NCBI RefSeq assembly: GCF_000262545.1
Contig: NZ_JH660658.1
Coordinates: 95,894 to 139,446 of the forward strand
Reading direction: 5' to 3'
Length of the DNA: 43,553 bases
DNA from: Prevotella bivia DSM 20514
GTDB taxonomy: Bacteria > Bacteroidota > Bacteroidia > Bacteroidales > Bacteroidaceae
Both the position numbers and the translations under genes were made by a program. A model generated the notes under the pieces. That model had not been told where the DNA came from. It searched no databases and worked only from the letters and a program-made list of their open reading frames with translations. Position 1 is the stretch's first letter, and every line of letters begins with the position of its first letter. Below, in pieces: positions 24,405 to 33,860 of this stretch.

Positions 24405-26993
24405 ATGAGTACTGGTAAAATTTATTCTTACGAAGAAGCTTTTAAATCGGCTTTAAACTATTTTAAAGGCGACGAACTTGCAGCAAGAGTGTGGGTTAAT
24501 AAGTATGCTATGAAGGATAGCTTCGGTAATATTTATGAGCAAAGTCCTGAAGATATGCATTGGCGTATAGCCAATGAGGTGGCACGTATAGAAAAAAAGT
24601 ATGCTAACCCTATGGGTGCAGCGGAAGTATTCGAACTATTGGATCACTTCCGTTATATCATTCCTGCGGGAAGTCCTATGACTGGTATTGGTAATAATCA
24701 TCAGATAGCGTCATTGTCCAACTGCTTTGTAATAGGTTTGGAGGGTAATGCCGACTCGTATGGTGCTATCATGCGTATTGATGAAGAGCAAGTACAACTG
24801 ATGAAACGCCGTGGAGGCGTGGGACATGATTTTAGTCATATTCGTCCTAAAGGTTCACCAGTAAACAATTCTGCTCTCACTTCTACAGGATTGGTACCTT
24901 TTATGGAACGTTATTCTAATAGTACTCGTGAGGTTGCACAAGACGGTCGTCGTGGTGCTTTAATGCTATCTGTAAGTATTAAACATCCTGACTCGGAAGC
25001 ATTTATAGATGCTAAGATGGAAGAAGGTAAGGTAACTGGTGCCAATGTTTCGGTTAAGATTACTGACGAGTTTATGGAGGCTGCTGTTAATGATAAGCCA
25101 TATATTCAGCAATATCCTATTAACGCTGATCGACCTTCTTTTACAAAAGAAGTATCGGCAAAGCAAATTTGGGAGAAGATAGTACACAACGCATGGAAGA
25201 GTGCAGAACTGGGTGTGTTGTTTTGGGATACTATTTTAAAGGAGAGTATTCCTGATTGTTATGCTGATTTAGGTTTCCAAACCGTATCTACTAATCCTTG
25301 TGGCGAAATTCCATTGTGTCCTTACGATAGTTGTCGTTTGTTATCACTCAACCTCTATTCATACGTGATAGATCCATTTACCGATCACGCACGCTTCGAT
25401 TTTGAGACATTTGCAAAACATGTTCAACTAGCTCAACGCATTATGGACGATATTGTAGATCTTGAAATGGAGAAGATAGACCTTATACTAAATAAGATAA
25501 AGTCTGACCCTCAAAGCGATGAGGTAAAGGGAGCTGAATATCATTTGTGGGAAAAGATAAAGGATAAGAGTGGCAAGGGGCGTCGTACAGGTGTTGGTAT
25601 CACAGCAGAAGGCGATATGATAGCTGCAATGGGCTTGCGCTATGGTACACAAGAAGCAACCAACTTCTCTGTGGAAGTGCATAAAACATTAGCTTTAAAT
25701 GCTTATCGGTCATCGGTAGCTATGGCAAAAGAGCGTGGCTGCTTTGAAATCTTTGATGCCAAACGTGAACAAAACAATCCTTTTATATTACGCTTGAAGG
25801 GAGAAGATGCGCAATTGTATGCTGATATGGTGGAATATGGTCGGCGTAACATTGCCTGTTTGACGATTGCTCCTACGGGTACAACCTCTTTGATGACCCA
25901 AACAACATCGGGTATTGAGCCTGTGTTTATGCCTGTGTATAAGCGTCGCCGTAAGGTAAATCCAAACGAACCTGATGTGCATGTTGACTTTGTAGACGAG
26001 GTAGGCGACTCATTTGAAGAATACATCGTTTACCATAGCAAGTTCTTGACATGGATGCAGGTAAATGGTATTGATGCTGCCAAAAAATATAGTCAAGACG
26101 AAATAGACGCACTTGTAAAGCAATCACCTTATTATAAAGCCACAGCTAACGATGTAGATTGGTTGATGAAGGTGCGTATGCAAGGAGCTATTCAGAAGTG
26201 GGTAGATCATTCTATCTCTGTTACTGTAAATCTTCCTAACAACGTAGATGAGACCTTAGTAAACAAGTTGTATATTGAGGCTTGGAGAAGCGGATGTAAG
26301 GGATGTACGATTTATCGTGATGGATCGCGTTCGGGCGTGATGATCTCGGTATCGAAGAAAGATAAAAAGGAAGAAACTCAAACAAGCGAAAAGGACTTGA
26401 ATGCTGCTATTGAGCATCATGAGCCACCATGCCAACGCCCTGAAGTGGTGGAACATCGCCCGAAAGAGCTAGATTGTGATGTGGTTCGTTTCCAAAATAA
26501 TAAAGAGAAATGGGTAGCATTTGTAGGGTTGCTGAATGGTTATCCATACGAGATCTTTACGGGTTTGCAAGATGATGAGGAAGGTATAGCGTTACCAAAG
26601 AGCGTTACCAAAGGAAAGATTATTAAGCAAACAGCCGACGATGGAACACATCGTTACGACTTCCAGTTTGAGAATAAGCGCGGCTATAAGACAACAGTGG
26701 AAGGCTTGTCAGAGAAGTTTAATCCAGAATATTGGAACTATGCTAAGCTCATATCAGGCGTGTTGCGTTATCGTATGCCTATTGATCATGTGATGAAGCT
26801 TGTATCCTCATTACAATTGAAAGATGAAAGCATCAATACATGGAAAAATGGCGTAGAACGTGCATTGAAAAAATATGTAACTGATGGCACAAAAGCTAGT
26901 GGCTTGAAATGTCCTGTTTGTGGCGAAGAATCGCTTGTTTATCAAGAAGGTTGTTTGATCTGTACAAACTGTGGCGCATCAAGATGTGGGTAA
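24405..26993 (+). CDS. nrdJ: Adenosylcobalamin-dependent ribonucleotide reductase (class II)
   Basis: Reduces ribonucleotides to deoxyribonucleotides using a B12-derived radical, independent of oxygen. In 862 residues one sees the N-terminal IPAGSPMTGIGNNHQIASLS, then SNCFVIGLEG (first redox Cys), and MKRRGGVGHDFSHIRPKGSP. NPCGEIPLCPYDSCRLLSLN carries the thiyl-radical site region, and LTIAPTGTTSLMTQTTSGIE and GCTIYRDGSRSGVM are further family blocks. The C-terminal domain ends in a zinc ribbon CPVCGEESLVYQEGCLICTN, plus CGASRCG, which holds the shuttle cysteines. It is monocistronic with its own terminator. No cobalamin riboswitch fits in the 96-bp gap before it. Confidence 0.95.
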   Translation: MSTGKIYSYEEAFKSALNYFKGDELAARVWVNKYAMKDSFGNIYEQSPEDMHWRIANEVARIEKKYANPMGAAEVFELLDHFRYIIPAGSPMTGIGNNHQIASLSNCFVIGLEGNADSYGAIMRIDEEQVQLMKRRGGVGHDFSHIRPKGSPVNNSALTSTGLVPFMERYSNSTREVAQDGRRGALMLSVSIKHPDSEAFIDAKMEEGKVTGANVSVKITDEFMEAAVNDKPYIQQYPINADRPSFTKEVSAKQIWEKIVHNAWKSAELGVLFWDTILKESIPDCYADLGFQTVSTNPCGEIPLCPYDSCRLLSLNLYSYVIDPFTDHARFDFETFAKHVQLAQRIMDDIVDLEMEKIDLILNKIKSDPQSDEVKGAEYHLWEKIKDKSGKGRRTGVGITAEGDMIAAMGLRYGTQEATNFSVEVHKTLALNAYRSSVAMAKERGCFEIFDAKREQNNPFILRLKGEDAQLYADMVEYGRRNIACLTIAPTGTTSLMTQTTSGIEPVFMPVYKRRRKVNPNEPDVHVDFVDEVGDSFEEYIVYHSKFLTWMQVNGIDAAKKYSQDEIDALVKQSPYYKATANDVDWLMKVRMQGAIQKWVDHSISVTVNLPNNVDETLVNKLYIEAWRSGCKGCTIYRDGSRSGVMISVSKKDKKEETQTSEKDLNAAIEHHEPPCQRPEVVEHRPKELDCDVVRFQNNKEKWVAFVGLLNGYPYEIFTGLQDDEEGIALPKSVTKGKIIKQTADDGTHRYDFQFENKRGYKTTVEGLSEKFNPEYWNYAKLISGVLRYRMPIDHVMKLVSSLQLKDESINTWKNGVERALKKYVTDGTKASGLKCPVCGEESLVYQEGCLICTNCGASRCG

Positions 26994-27001
26994 AAATATG
27001 T

Positions 27002-27040
27002 AGTTAAAGGAGTTAAAATGCGACTCCTTTAACTTTTTAA
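27002..27040 (+). terminator. Terminator of nrdJ
   Basis: AGTTAAAGGAGT and ACTCCTTTAACT form a perfect 12-bp stem followed by TTTTAAAC. Confidence 0.8.
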
Positions 27041-27052
27041 ACTTCTCTATAT

Positions 27053-27463
27053 ATGTTTTTAAAACAAAGTTTTATTCATCTTCATAACCTCTGTTTCCAT
27101 GCTTATATTGGTGTGGCAGAGCAAGAACGTATTGTAGGAAACGATTATGTAGTGGACTTAAAGCTAAAGGTAGATATTGCAAAAGCAATGTTATCAGATG
27201 ATGTTCAGGACACGATAAGCTATGCTGAAGTTTATGAAGTAATAAGGGAAGTGATGATGAGTCCTTGTCTGTTGCTAGAATATGCAGCAGGCAGGATAGG
27301 AAAAGCACTTTTTAATCGTTTTCCAACAATGGAAGCAATAACAGTTTTATTGACAAAAAAAAATCCTCCAATGGACGCAGATTGCAGTGGGGCAAGCGTT
27401 GAAATAACCTTAATAAATGAAAAAAGCATAGTTGACGGCGTAGTTTCTGCTGAAAATGAGTAA
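27053..27463 (+). CDS. folB: Dihydroneopterin aldolase
   Basis: Cleaves dihydroneopterin to 6-hydroxymethyl-dihydropterin in folate synthesis. The 136-residue protein shows the FolB pattern: IHLHNLCFHAYIGVAEQERI, DTISYAEVYEVIREVM, LLLEYAAGRIGKALFNRFPT and VLLTKKNPPMDADCSGASVE. The Glu of GVAEQER and the Lys of TKKNPP are the expected active-site residues. It is soluble. It is followed closely by an amidase gene with its own -7 element overlapping the folB stop. Confidence 0.93.
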   Translation: MFLKQSFIHLHNLCFHAYIGVAEQERIVGNDYVVDLKLKVDIAKAMLSDDVQDTISYAEVYEVIREVMMSPCLLLEYAAGRIGKALFNRFPTMEAITVLLTKKNPPMDADCSGASVEITLINEKSIVDGVVSAENE

Positions 27464-27468
27464 CTTTG
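27461..27468 (+). promoter_or_regulatory. -7 element before the amidase gene
   Basis: TAACTTTG overlaps the folB stop codon and lies 20 bp before the amidase start; the -33 element is not clear. Confidence 0.5.
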
Positions 27469-27487
27469 TCGCTATAAATGTTATTGT

Positions 27488-28717
27488 ATGTATAAGAAAA
27501 TATCACTATTTTTTGTTTTCTTTTTTTGTTTGACACTTCACAGTTTAGGAGCTGGAGGTAAATTTACGTTGGTCATAGATGCAGGGCATGGTGGTCATGA
27601 TGCTGGTGCCTTGGGCGCTTTTTCTAAAGAGAAAGATATTAACCTGAATGTGGCATTGGCTTTTGGAAGATATGTAGAGCAGTATATGAAAGATGTTGAT
27701 GTTATCTACACGCGTACGACAGATGTTTTTGTCCCATTACATACTAGAGCCGATATAGCTAATAAGGCAAAAGCCGATCTGTTTATCTCTATCCACACCA
27801 ACTCTATTGCTCCCGGTCATTATGCTAAAGGATTTCAAGTTTATACATTAGGAATGCACCGTGCAAAGGACAATCTTGATGTGGCTATGCGTGAAAACTC
27901 TGTAATCTCTATGGAGTCGGACTATAAGCAAACTTACGAAGGCTTTAATCCAAATTCTTCAGAAAGTTATATCATGTTCGAGTTTATGCAAAATGCCAAT
28001 ATGGAAAAAAGTGTAGAGTTAGCTCGACTAATCCAAACCTCTGTATGTTCTACTGCAGGCAGAATAGATAAGGGGGTGCATCAAGCAGGGTTTTTGGTGC
28101 TTAGAGAAAGTTCAATGCCTAGTTGCTTGATAGAGCTAGGTTTTATCACTGCAGCCGATGAAGAAGAATTCTTAAATACTCAATCAGGTATTAATGCGAT
28201 GGCTAATGGCATTTATCGTGCTTTTGCCGAATATAAGAATATGTACAACAACCATTTGGTTGCGCCTTATCGTGGGGCAGATAATCCACGTATAGCGGTA
28301 GGACGAGCTGTTCCTAGACCAGTAACGTCTTCCCCTTCTATTCAAACGAGTACGTATTCTTGGAGAAATACAAAGGATAACGGTAAGTCAAGAAGAGTTG
28401 CCAGAGTACCAAAAGCTTCAGAAAAGATGTCTTATCCTTCAGATGCACCAGTCTTTAAGGTGCAGATATTTGCTACTAGTATGGAGTTGCCCAATGGACA
28501 TTTTCAGTTTAAAGGGCATAAAGATGCTACCTACTATAAGGATAATAACTGGTATAAGTATATGATAGGTAATAGTCAGAATTATAACGAGATAAGGCGA
28601 TTAAGGGAAACGTTGTCAAAAGATTTTCCTCAAGCTTATATAGTGGCATTTAAGAATGGTCAGCCTATTGATGTGAATACTGCTATTAAGGAATTCCTAA
28701 AAAATAAAAGAAAATAG
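27488..28717 (+). CDS. N-acetylmuramoyl-L-alanine amidase (AmiC-like)
   Basis: A periplasmic zinc amidase that cuts the bond between N-acetylmuramic acid and the peptide stem. The 409-residue protein has a signal peptide (1-21) and an Amidase_3 domain (about 26-245). Zinc ligands are in IDAGHGGHDAG (His34) and FSKEKDINLNVA (Glu48), with further conserved segments SIHTNS and CLIELGFIT. A linker rich in Ser, Thr and Arg follows. The C-terminal segment (about 320-400: VFKVQIFATSMELPNGHFQF, NEIRRLRETLSKDFPQAYIV) looks like a divergent SPOR domain that would bind denuded septal peptidoglycan. It is 12 bp before the mlaD-like gene. Confidence 0.92.
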   Translation: MYKKISLFFVFFFCLTLHSLGAGGKFTLVIDAGHGGHDAGALGAFSKEKDINLNVALAFGRYVEQYMKDVDVIYTRTTDVFVPLHTRADIANKAKADLFISIHTNSIAPGHYAKGFQVYTLGMHRAKDNLDVAMRENSVISMESDYKQTYEGFNPNSSESYIMFEFMQNANMEKSVELARLIQTSVCSTAGRIDKGVHQAGFLVLRESSMPSCLIELGFITAADEEEFLNTQSGINAMANGIYRAFAEYKNMYNNHLVAPYRGADNPRIAVGRAVPRPVTSSPSIQTSTYSWRNTKDNGKSRRVARVPKASEKMSYPSDAPVFKVQIFATSMELPNGHFQFKGHKDATYYKDNNWYKYMIGNSQNYNEIRRLRETLSKDFPQAYIVAFKNGQPIDVNTAIKEFLKNKRK

Positions 28718-28729
28718 AAATAAACGATA

Positions 28730-29710
28730 ATGAAGAAATTTCTTTCACCAGAGATTAAAATTGCACTTGTTGCAGTGTTAGCTATTGTAGTTCTCTTTTT
28801 TGGATTACAGTTTTTAAAAGGGCTAAGTTTGTTTTCTCATCCTGCACGTTACCAAATGAAGTTTAGCGACATTAGTGGTATAGCTCCTACTACATCCATA
28901 TTTGCAAATGGTGTGAAGGTTGGTACAGTTAAACGTATTAACTACGATTATGATAACCCTAATGGTCCTATTATGGTGGATGTGGATATTGATGCAGGTA
29001 TGAAATTGCCAGAAGACACCCATGCCGACATCATAAGCGATTTGATGGGCAATGCAAAGGTAAATCTCATAGTAGGTAAGAGTAGAAACTTCTTAGAAGA
29101 AAATGGTGTGATAAATGGTCAAATAAATGCAGGAGCATTAGGACAGATGAAAACCATGATCCCTTATGTTGAGAAGATGCTTCCTAAATTGGATAGTATT
29201 TTAGCACATGTAAACAGTTTGCTTGCTGATCCTGCAATGAAAGGAACTTTGCATAATGTAGATAAGATAACAGCAGATTTGACTACTTCTACAAAGCAGT
29301 TAAATGCAATTATGGCACAAGTTAATATCGCATTACCTGGTTTGACCTCAAAGACAAATACGTTGCTTACCAATGCAAATAGCGTGATGACCAATGCAAA
29401 TAATGGCATTCAAGACGTACGTGGAGCTATGAAGGGTGCTAACACTATGATTACGCATTTGAATAATCAGTTGAGTGGTATAGATCTTCAAGCAACGATG
29501 GCGAAAGTAAACACTACTATTGATCATGTAAACAGCTTGACTGCAAAACTGAATAGCAATCAGGGATCATTGGGCTTATTAATGAACGATCCTACTTTAT
29601 ATCATAATCTGAATAATGCAATGGTAAGTGCTGATAGTTTATTGACCAACTTGAAGGCACATCCAAAACGATATGTTCACTTTTCTATATTTGGACGTAA
29701 AGATAAATAA
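28730..29710 (+). CDS. MlaD family (MCE domain) protein
   Basis: Substrate-binding part of a phospholipid-transport ABC system between the membranes. The 326-residue protein has one N-terminal membrane helix (IKIALVAVLAIVVLFFGLQF). An MCE domain (about 38-120: SDISGIAPTTSIFANGVKVG, DLMGNAKVNLIVGKS) and a long helical region rich in Asn, Thr and Leu (about 140-310) follow, the latter expected to form the tunnel or needle. C-terminal HPKRYVHFSIFGRKDK is typical of Bacteroidetes members. No permease or ATPase gene is adjacent; the linked gene is the amidase. The symbol mlaD is used loosely for the family. Confidence 0.9.
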   Translation: MKKFLSPEIKIALVAVLAIVVLFFGLQFLKGLSLFSHPARYQMKFSDISGIAPTTSIFANGVKVGTVKRINYDYDNPNGPIMVDVDIDAGMKLPEDTHADIISDLMGNAKVNLIVGKSRNFLEENGVINGQINAGALGQMKTMIPYVEKMLPKLDSILAHVNSLLADPAMKGTLHNVDKITADLTTSTKQLNAIMAQVNIALPGLTSKTNTLLTNANSVMTNANNGIQDVRGAMKGANTMITHLNNQLSGIDLQATMAKVNTTIDHVNSLTAKLNSNQGSLGLLMNDPTLYHNLNNAMVSADSLLTNLKAHPKRYVHFSIFGRKDK

Positions 29711-30109
29711 GTATTTAAATAACGAAACTTTGTTTATTTAAATATAGTCTAAATAGCTTTGTTGATGTTCCACGCTTGAACAGATTGGTAGGATTGCTTT
29801 GTAAATCAACGTATTTAAGTCTATTAATAAAATGTTTCACTATAGTTGGGATGTTTTATAGTAGACTTTTTAAATGGTTGAATTTCAAATATTTAAATAT
29901 ACGCAAATGTTATTTAGATAGTAATTGCTGTTAAAATCGGCTAAGATGCGTAAGTATAGTAAGTTACTATGAATATAGGATAAGAAGATTTAATAAAAGG
30001 GTTTTCCTTTCTTCTTTTTTTTATCTATCTTTGCAATAGCTTTTAAAATAGTGTGGCATTAACCCTTTCATTATTTTGAAGAAACAATATTTTTAAACTG
30101 GCATAAGGA
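29711..30109. other. dnaA upstream region with AT-rich inverted repeats
   Basis: Perfect inverted repeat TATTTAAATAA (29712-29722) / TTATTTAAATA (29734-29744) follows the mlaD-like stop and may be a terminator. ATATTTAAATAT recurs as a palindrome at 29889-29900. ATAGTAA-g-TTACTAT is a 15-bp palindrome at 29956-29970. TATCTTTG at 30026-30033, with TTTT 20 bp upstream, is the likely dnaA promoter. I saw no TTATnCACA DnaA boxes, so this is not called an origin. Confidence 0.55.
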
Positions 30110-31513
30110 ATGAGTGTAAGTCCAAATTCACTTTGGGAACAGTGTCTTTGTCTCATAGCAGAGAACGTTACCGAGCAGCAATATAATACTTGGTTTAAAC
30201 CGTTGGTATTTAAATCATACCAGCCTGCAACTAAGCGATTATTGGTGCTTGTTCCTAGTATGTTTGTTTATGAGTATTTGGAAGAACATTACGTTGATCT
30301 TTTAAAGAAGGTGCTTACACGTGTGTTTGGTGAGCGAGTTATGCTTACTTATAGTGTGATTACGGATAAAGATCATCAGCTAACACAAGATTTACAAGCA
30401 GAAGATATTGATCCAATTGATTCGAAGCGACCTACAGTGCGCGGTAATCAGTCGCCTACGGTTATTGATGCAGTATTGCCTGACATAGATTCACAGCTTG
30501 ATCCACATAAGTCGTTTAATAATTATGTGGAGGGTGATAGTAACAAAATGCCGCTCACTATAGGTTTAGCAATTGCAGAGCATCCCAATAAGAATCAGTT
30601 TAACCCTCTTTTTATTTATGGTCCTTCTGGCTGTGGTAAAACGCACTTGATTAATGCCATTGGCTTAAAAGTGAAGAAGCTTTATCCTCAAAAAAGGGTG
30701 TTATATGTTTCTGCACGATTATTCCAAGTGCAATATACAAACTCCGTAAGGACTAATACCACAAACGATTTTATCAATTTCTATCAGACAATTGATGTTT
30801 TGATAGTAGATGATATCCAAGAGTGGATGACCGCAACGAAGACACAAGATACTTTCTTCCATATCTTTAACCATTTATTTAGAAATGGGAAGCGTATTAT
30901 CTTAGCATCCGATCGTCCGCCAGTTGATTTGGAAGGAATGAACGATCGTCTTTTGACGCGTTTTGTGGCAGGACTGATTACAGAGCTTGAGAAGCCTAAT
31001 ATACAGCTCTGTGTGGATATTCTTCATAGTAAGATTAAGCGTGATGGCTTAATTATTCCAGAAAATGTTATTCAGTTTATCGCTCAAACGGCTAATGGTA
31101 GTGTGCGCGATTTGCAAGGGGTTATCAATTCTTTATTGGCCTATAGTGTCGTTTATAATAGCTCTATTGATATGCGTTTAGCAGAAAGAGTTATCAAAAG
31201 AGCAGTGAAGATAGATGATGAGCCTTTGACTATTGATGATATTTTGGACAAGGTTTGCAATCACTTTAATGTTACGCAGGCAGCTGTCAACTCTCGATCG
31301 CGTAAAAAAGATATTGTAATCGCTCGACAAGTAGCTATGTATATGGCACAGAAATATACTAAGATGCCAGCAAGCCGAATAGGTAAACTCGTGGGTGGAA
31401 GAGATCATAGCACCGTTATTCATAGCTGTGCCAAGATAGAAGATCGCCTACAAGTGGATAAAGGCTTCACTGCAGAGCTAGCAGCGATTGAAAACTCTTT
31501 TAAGTTGAAGTAA
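30110..31513 (+). CDS. dnaA: Chromosomal replication initiator DnaA
   Basis: Binds DnaA boxes, opens the origin and helps load the helicase. The 467-residue protein has domain I (about 1-80: LWEQCLCLIAENVTEQQYNT) and a linker (about 85-135). The AAA+ domain follows with Walker A GPSGCGKTHL (171-180), Walker B IDVLIVDDIQEW and the sensor/arginine-finger region ASDRPPVDLEGMNDRLLTRF. Domain IV has a helix-turn-helix ending in VGGRDHSTVIHSCAKIEDRL, the DnaA-box-recognition signature. Complete and conventional. It is transcribed from a promoter about 80 bp upstream and ends in its own terminator. Confidence 0.97.
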   Translation: MSVSPNSLWEQCLCLIAENVTEQQYNTWFKPLVFKSYQPATKRLLVLVPSMFVYEYLEEHYVDLLKKVLTRVFGERVMLTYSVITDKDHQLTQDLQAEDIDPIDSKRPTVRGNQSPTVIDAVLPDIDSQLDPHKSFNNYVEGDSNKMPLTIGLAIAEHPNKNQFNPLFIYGPSGCGKTHLINAIGLKVKKLYPQKRVLYVSARLFQVQYTNSVRTNTTNDFINFYQTIDVLIVDDIQEWMTATKTQDTFFHIFNHLFRNGKRIILASDRPPVDLEGMNDRLLTRFVAGLITELEKPNIQLCVDILHSKIKRDGLIIPENVIQFIAQTANGSVRDLQGVINSLLAYSVVYNSSIDMRLAERVIKRAVKIDDEPLTIDDILDKVCNHFNVTQAAVNSRSRKKDIVIARQVAMYMAQKYTKMPASRIGKLVGGRDHSTVIHSCAKIEDRLQVDKGFTAELAAIENSFKLK

Positions 31514-31532
31514 AACTTCTTGATTACAGTAT

Positions 31533-31574
31533 AAGGATTCTACAGATAGAAATATGTTTGTAGGATCTTTTTTT
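31533..31574 (+). terminator. Terminator of dnaA
   Basis: AAGGATTCTACA and TGTAGGATCTT pair with one G-T wobble, followed by a T run of seven. Confidence 0.75.
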
Positions 31575-31632
31575 GTGCATTACATCACCTAAAATAGTAG
31601 CGCTTGCATTCTACTTTTCGAATTATTATTTT

Positions 31633-31640
31633 TACTTTTG
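31633..31640 (+). promoter_or_regulatory. -7 element of the lutABC operon
   Basis: TACTTTTG is an exact -7 match 28 bp before the lutA start. It falls inside the upstream in-frame extension from 31573, which is therefore not coding. Confidence 0.6.
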
Positions 31641-31668
31641 TAGGGTAAACAAGATAATATATAACATT

Positions 31669-32400
31669 ATGAAAGTAGGACTATTTATCCCTTGCTATGT
31701 CGATGCTCTCTATCCAGAAGTTGGCGTGGCTACTTATAAACTTCTTAAAAAGCTAAAACTAGACGTCGTTTACCCAGAAAAACAAACTTGTTGTGGGCAA
31801 CCAATGGCAAATGGTGGCTTTGAGGATATGTCGTTAGATTTAGCTAATCGTTTTGAAGACAAGTTTAAAGCATTTGATTATGTAGTAACACCTAGTGTGT
31901 CGTGTTCTTCATTTGTACGTCATAATTACCCTACATTTATGAATCATAAATGTAAAACTCCCCAAAATACATACGAGCTAGTTGAATTCTTACACGATGT
32001 TTTAAAAATAAAGGAGCTTCCAGGTAAGTTTGAACATAAAGTATCCGTGCATAATTCATGCCATGGTGTCCGTGTGTTAGGTTTAAGTACTCCTTCAGAA
32101 AATAATGCTCCAGTAGAGAATAAAATCCTAACGTTGTTGAAGTTGAAAGAAGGTATTACTGTTTATGAACCCGAACGCAAAGACGAATGTTGTGGTTTTG
32201 GTGGTATGTTTGCAGTGGAAGAACCTGATGTTAGTACTGCTATGGGTAGCGATAAGGTAAATTATCATCGGGCTACAGGTGCTGAGATTATCACAGGTGC
32301 TGATTGTTCTTGCCTAATGCACATGCAAGGTATTGCTAAAAAGAATGGTTATTCAATAAAGTTTATGCATGTTGCTGAGATCTTAGCAGCTAATATTTAA
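31669..32400 (+). CDS. lutA: LutA-like (Fe-S)-binding protein, lactate utilization
   Basis: One of three proteins of the LutABC lactate-oxidising complex. The 243-residue protein has two CCG-type cysteine domains: CYVDALYPEVGVATYKLLKK with CCGQPMANGGF, and HNSCHGVRVLGLS with CCGFGGMFAVEEPDVSTAMG. These motifs hold iron-sulfur clusters. Start chosen at ATG 31669 (MKVGLFIPCYVDA), the usual N terminus; the frame is open from 31573 but that part contains the promoter. lutB follows 20 bp later. This is the soluble, quinone-linked type of lactate oxidation known from Bacillus. Confidence 0.92.
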   Translation: MKVGLFIPCYVDALYPEVGVATYKLLKKLKLDVVYPEKQTCCGQPMANGGFEDMSLDLANRFEDKFKAFDYVVTPSVSCSSFVRHNYPTFMNHKCKTPQNTYELVEFLHDVLKIKELPGKFEHKVSVHNSCHGVRVLGLSTPSENNAPVENKILTLLKLKEGITVYEPERKDECCGFGGMFAVEEPDVSTAMGSDKVNYHRATGAEIITGADCSCLMHMQGIAKKNGYSIKFMHVAEILAANI

Positions 32401-32420
32401 TTTTTAGAAAGAGCTATATT

Positions 32421-33836
32421 ATGTCAACATATCATTCAAAAAAAGCTGCAGAATTTCTTAAAAATAAGGAAAAAATTACACGTCATGACAAAACCTTTTG
32501 GGGATTAAGACAGAAACGTGATGCTATGGCTATGGCTCTTCCAGAGTGGGAAGAGCTAAGAGAAATATCTAGCCAAATAAAGGCGCATACCATTACTCAC
32601 CTTGCCGACTACATTGAACAATTTGTAGAAAACCTAGAAAAGAATGGTGTTATCGTCCATTATGCTAATGATGCTCAAGAATTCAACGAAATTGCCTACG
32701 GTATCTTAGAAAGCCATAAAGTATCTAAGCTGGTAAAATCAAAGTCAATGCTTACCGAAGAATGTGAGATGAATAAATATCTCATAAAACGTGGTATTGA
32801 TGTTGTCGAGACCGACCTTGGTGAGCGTATTCTTCAATTGATGCACATGAAGCCTTCACATATAGTAGTGCCAGCCTCACACATATCGCGTGAAGATGTT
32901 GGTAAGACTTTTGAAGACTTAGAAATATCATACGAGAAAGGCAACTATGATCCTACTTACCTTACCCATGCAGCTCGTTTAAGCCTGCGCCATGAGTTTG
33001 AAGCAGCACAAGCTGGTATGACAGGCTGTAATTTTGGTATTGCGGATACTGGCGACTGTGTAGTATGTACCAATGAAGGTAATGCCGATATGGTTGCTTC
33101 TTTGCCTAAACTACATATAGTGGCAATGGGTATAGAAAAGATCATTCCTGATTTTGATGCCTTAGCTGTATATCAACGCTTACTTGCTCGCTCTGGTACG
33201 GGACAACCCACTACTGCTTATACTTCTCATTACAGAAAGCCACGTCCAAGTGGTGAAATGCACGTTATCTTAGTGGATAATGGTAGAAGCAAGATGCTTC
33301 GCGATGAGGATCATTGGAGTAGCTTGAAATGTATCCGTTGTGGAGCTTGTATGAACACTTGTCCTGTTTATCGTCGTACAACAGGCTATTCCTATAGCTA
33401 TTTCATTCCAGGACCTATTGGCATCAATCTTGGTATGCTGCACGATCCAGAGAAATATAGTGGGAATGTTTCAGCTTGTTCGCTCTGTTTGAGTTGCGAT
33501 CATGTATGCCCTGCTAAGGTAAACCCTGGAAGTCAAATTTATAATTGGCGTCAACGCCTTCAGGAATATGGCACAGCCAATACCGAGAAGAAAGTGATGG
33601 CAGAAGGTATGAAGACTGTCTTTAGCAGTTATCCCCTTTATGATGCTATCACAAAGAAATCATCTTTGGCGAATTATATTCCTAGCAAATGGCTTAATAA
33701 TAAAACCTTAAACCCATGGAGTATAGGACATGAAATGCCTAAGATGGCAAAGATGCCTTTCCACGCCATTTTTAAGAAAGCAATGAAAGAGCTAGAAAAA
33801 GAGAAGAAACAAGCTAGTAAGAACCCTATACTGTAG
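32421..33836 (+). CDS. lutB: LutB-like iron-sulfur oxidoreductase subunit
   Basis: The 471-residue protein combines a LUD domain (about 60-290: SKSMLTEECEMNKYLIKRGI, ETDLGERILQ, GMTGCNFGIADTGDCVVCTN) with a ferredoxin-like region holding two 4Fe-4S motifs (CIRCGACMNTCPVYR and CSLCLSCDHVCPAKVNPG). This is the LutB architecture. The C terminus (about 400-471) is rich in Lys and Pro. It lies between lutA and lutC with gaps of 20 and 24 bp, forming one operon. No lactate permease gene is in the window. Confidence 0.95.
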   Translation: MSTYHSKKAAEFLKNKEKITRHDKTFWGLRQKRDAMAMALPEWEELREISSQIKAHTITHLADYIEQFVENLEKNGVIVHYANDAQEFNEIAYGILESHKVSKLVKSKSMLTEECEMNKYLIKRGIDVVETDLGERILQLMHMKPSHIVVPASHISREDVGKTFEDLEISYEKGNYDPTYLTHAARLSLRHEFEAAQAGMTGCNFGIADTGDCVVCTNEGNADMVASLPKLHIVAMGIEKIIPDFDALAVYQRLLARSGTGQPTTAYTSHYRKPRPSGEMHVILVDNGRSKMLRDEDHWSSLKCIRCGACMNTCPVYRRTTGYSYSYFIPGPIGINLGMLHDPEKYSGNVSACSLCLSCDHVCPAKVNPGSQIYNWRQRLQEYGTANTEKKVMAEGMKTVFSSYPLYDAITKKSSLANYIPSKWLNNKTLNPWSIGHEMPKMAKMPFHAIFKKAMKELEKEKKQASKNPIL

Positions 33837-33860
33837 AGATTCTCAATAGGTTTTAGAAAT

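Noticed and set aside
29711..30109. Candidate replication origin upstream of dnaA
   Set aside because: AT-rich palindromes are present but no TTATnCACA DnaA boxes were found on either strand by eye.
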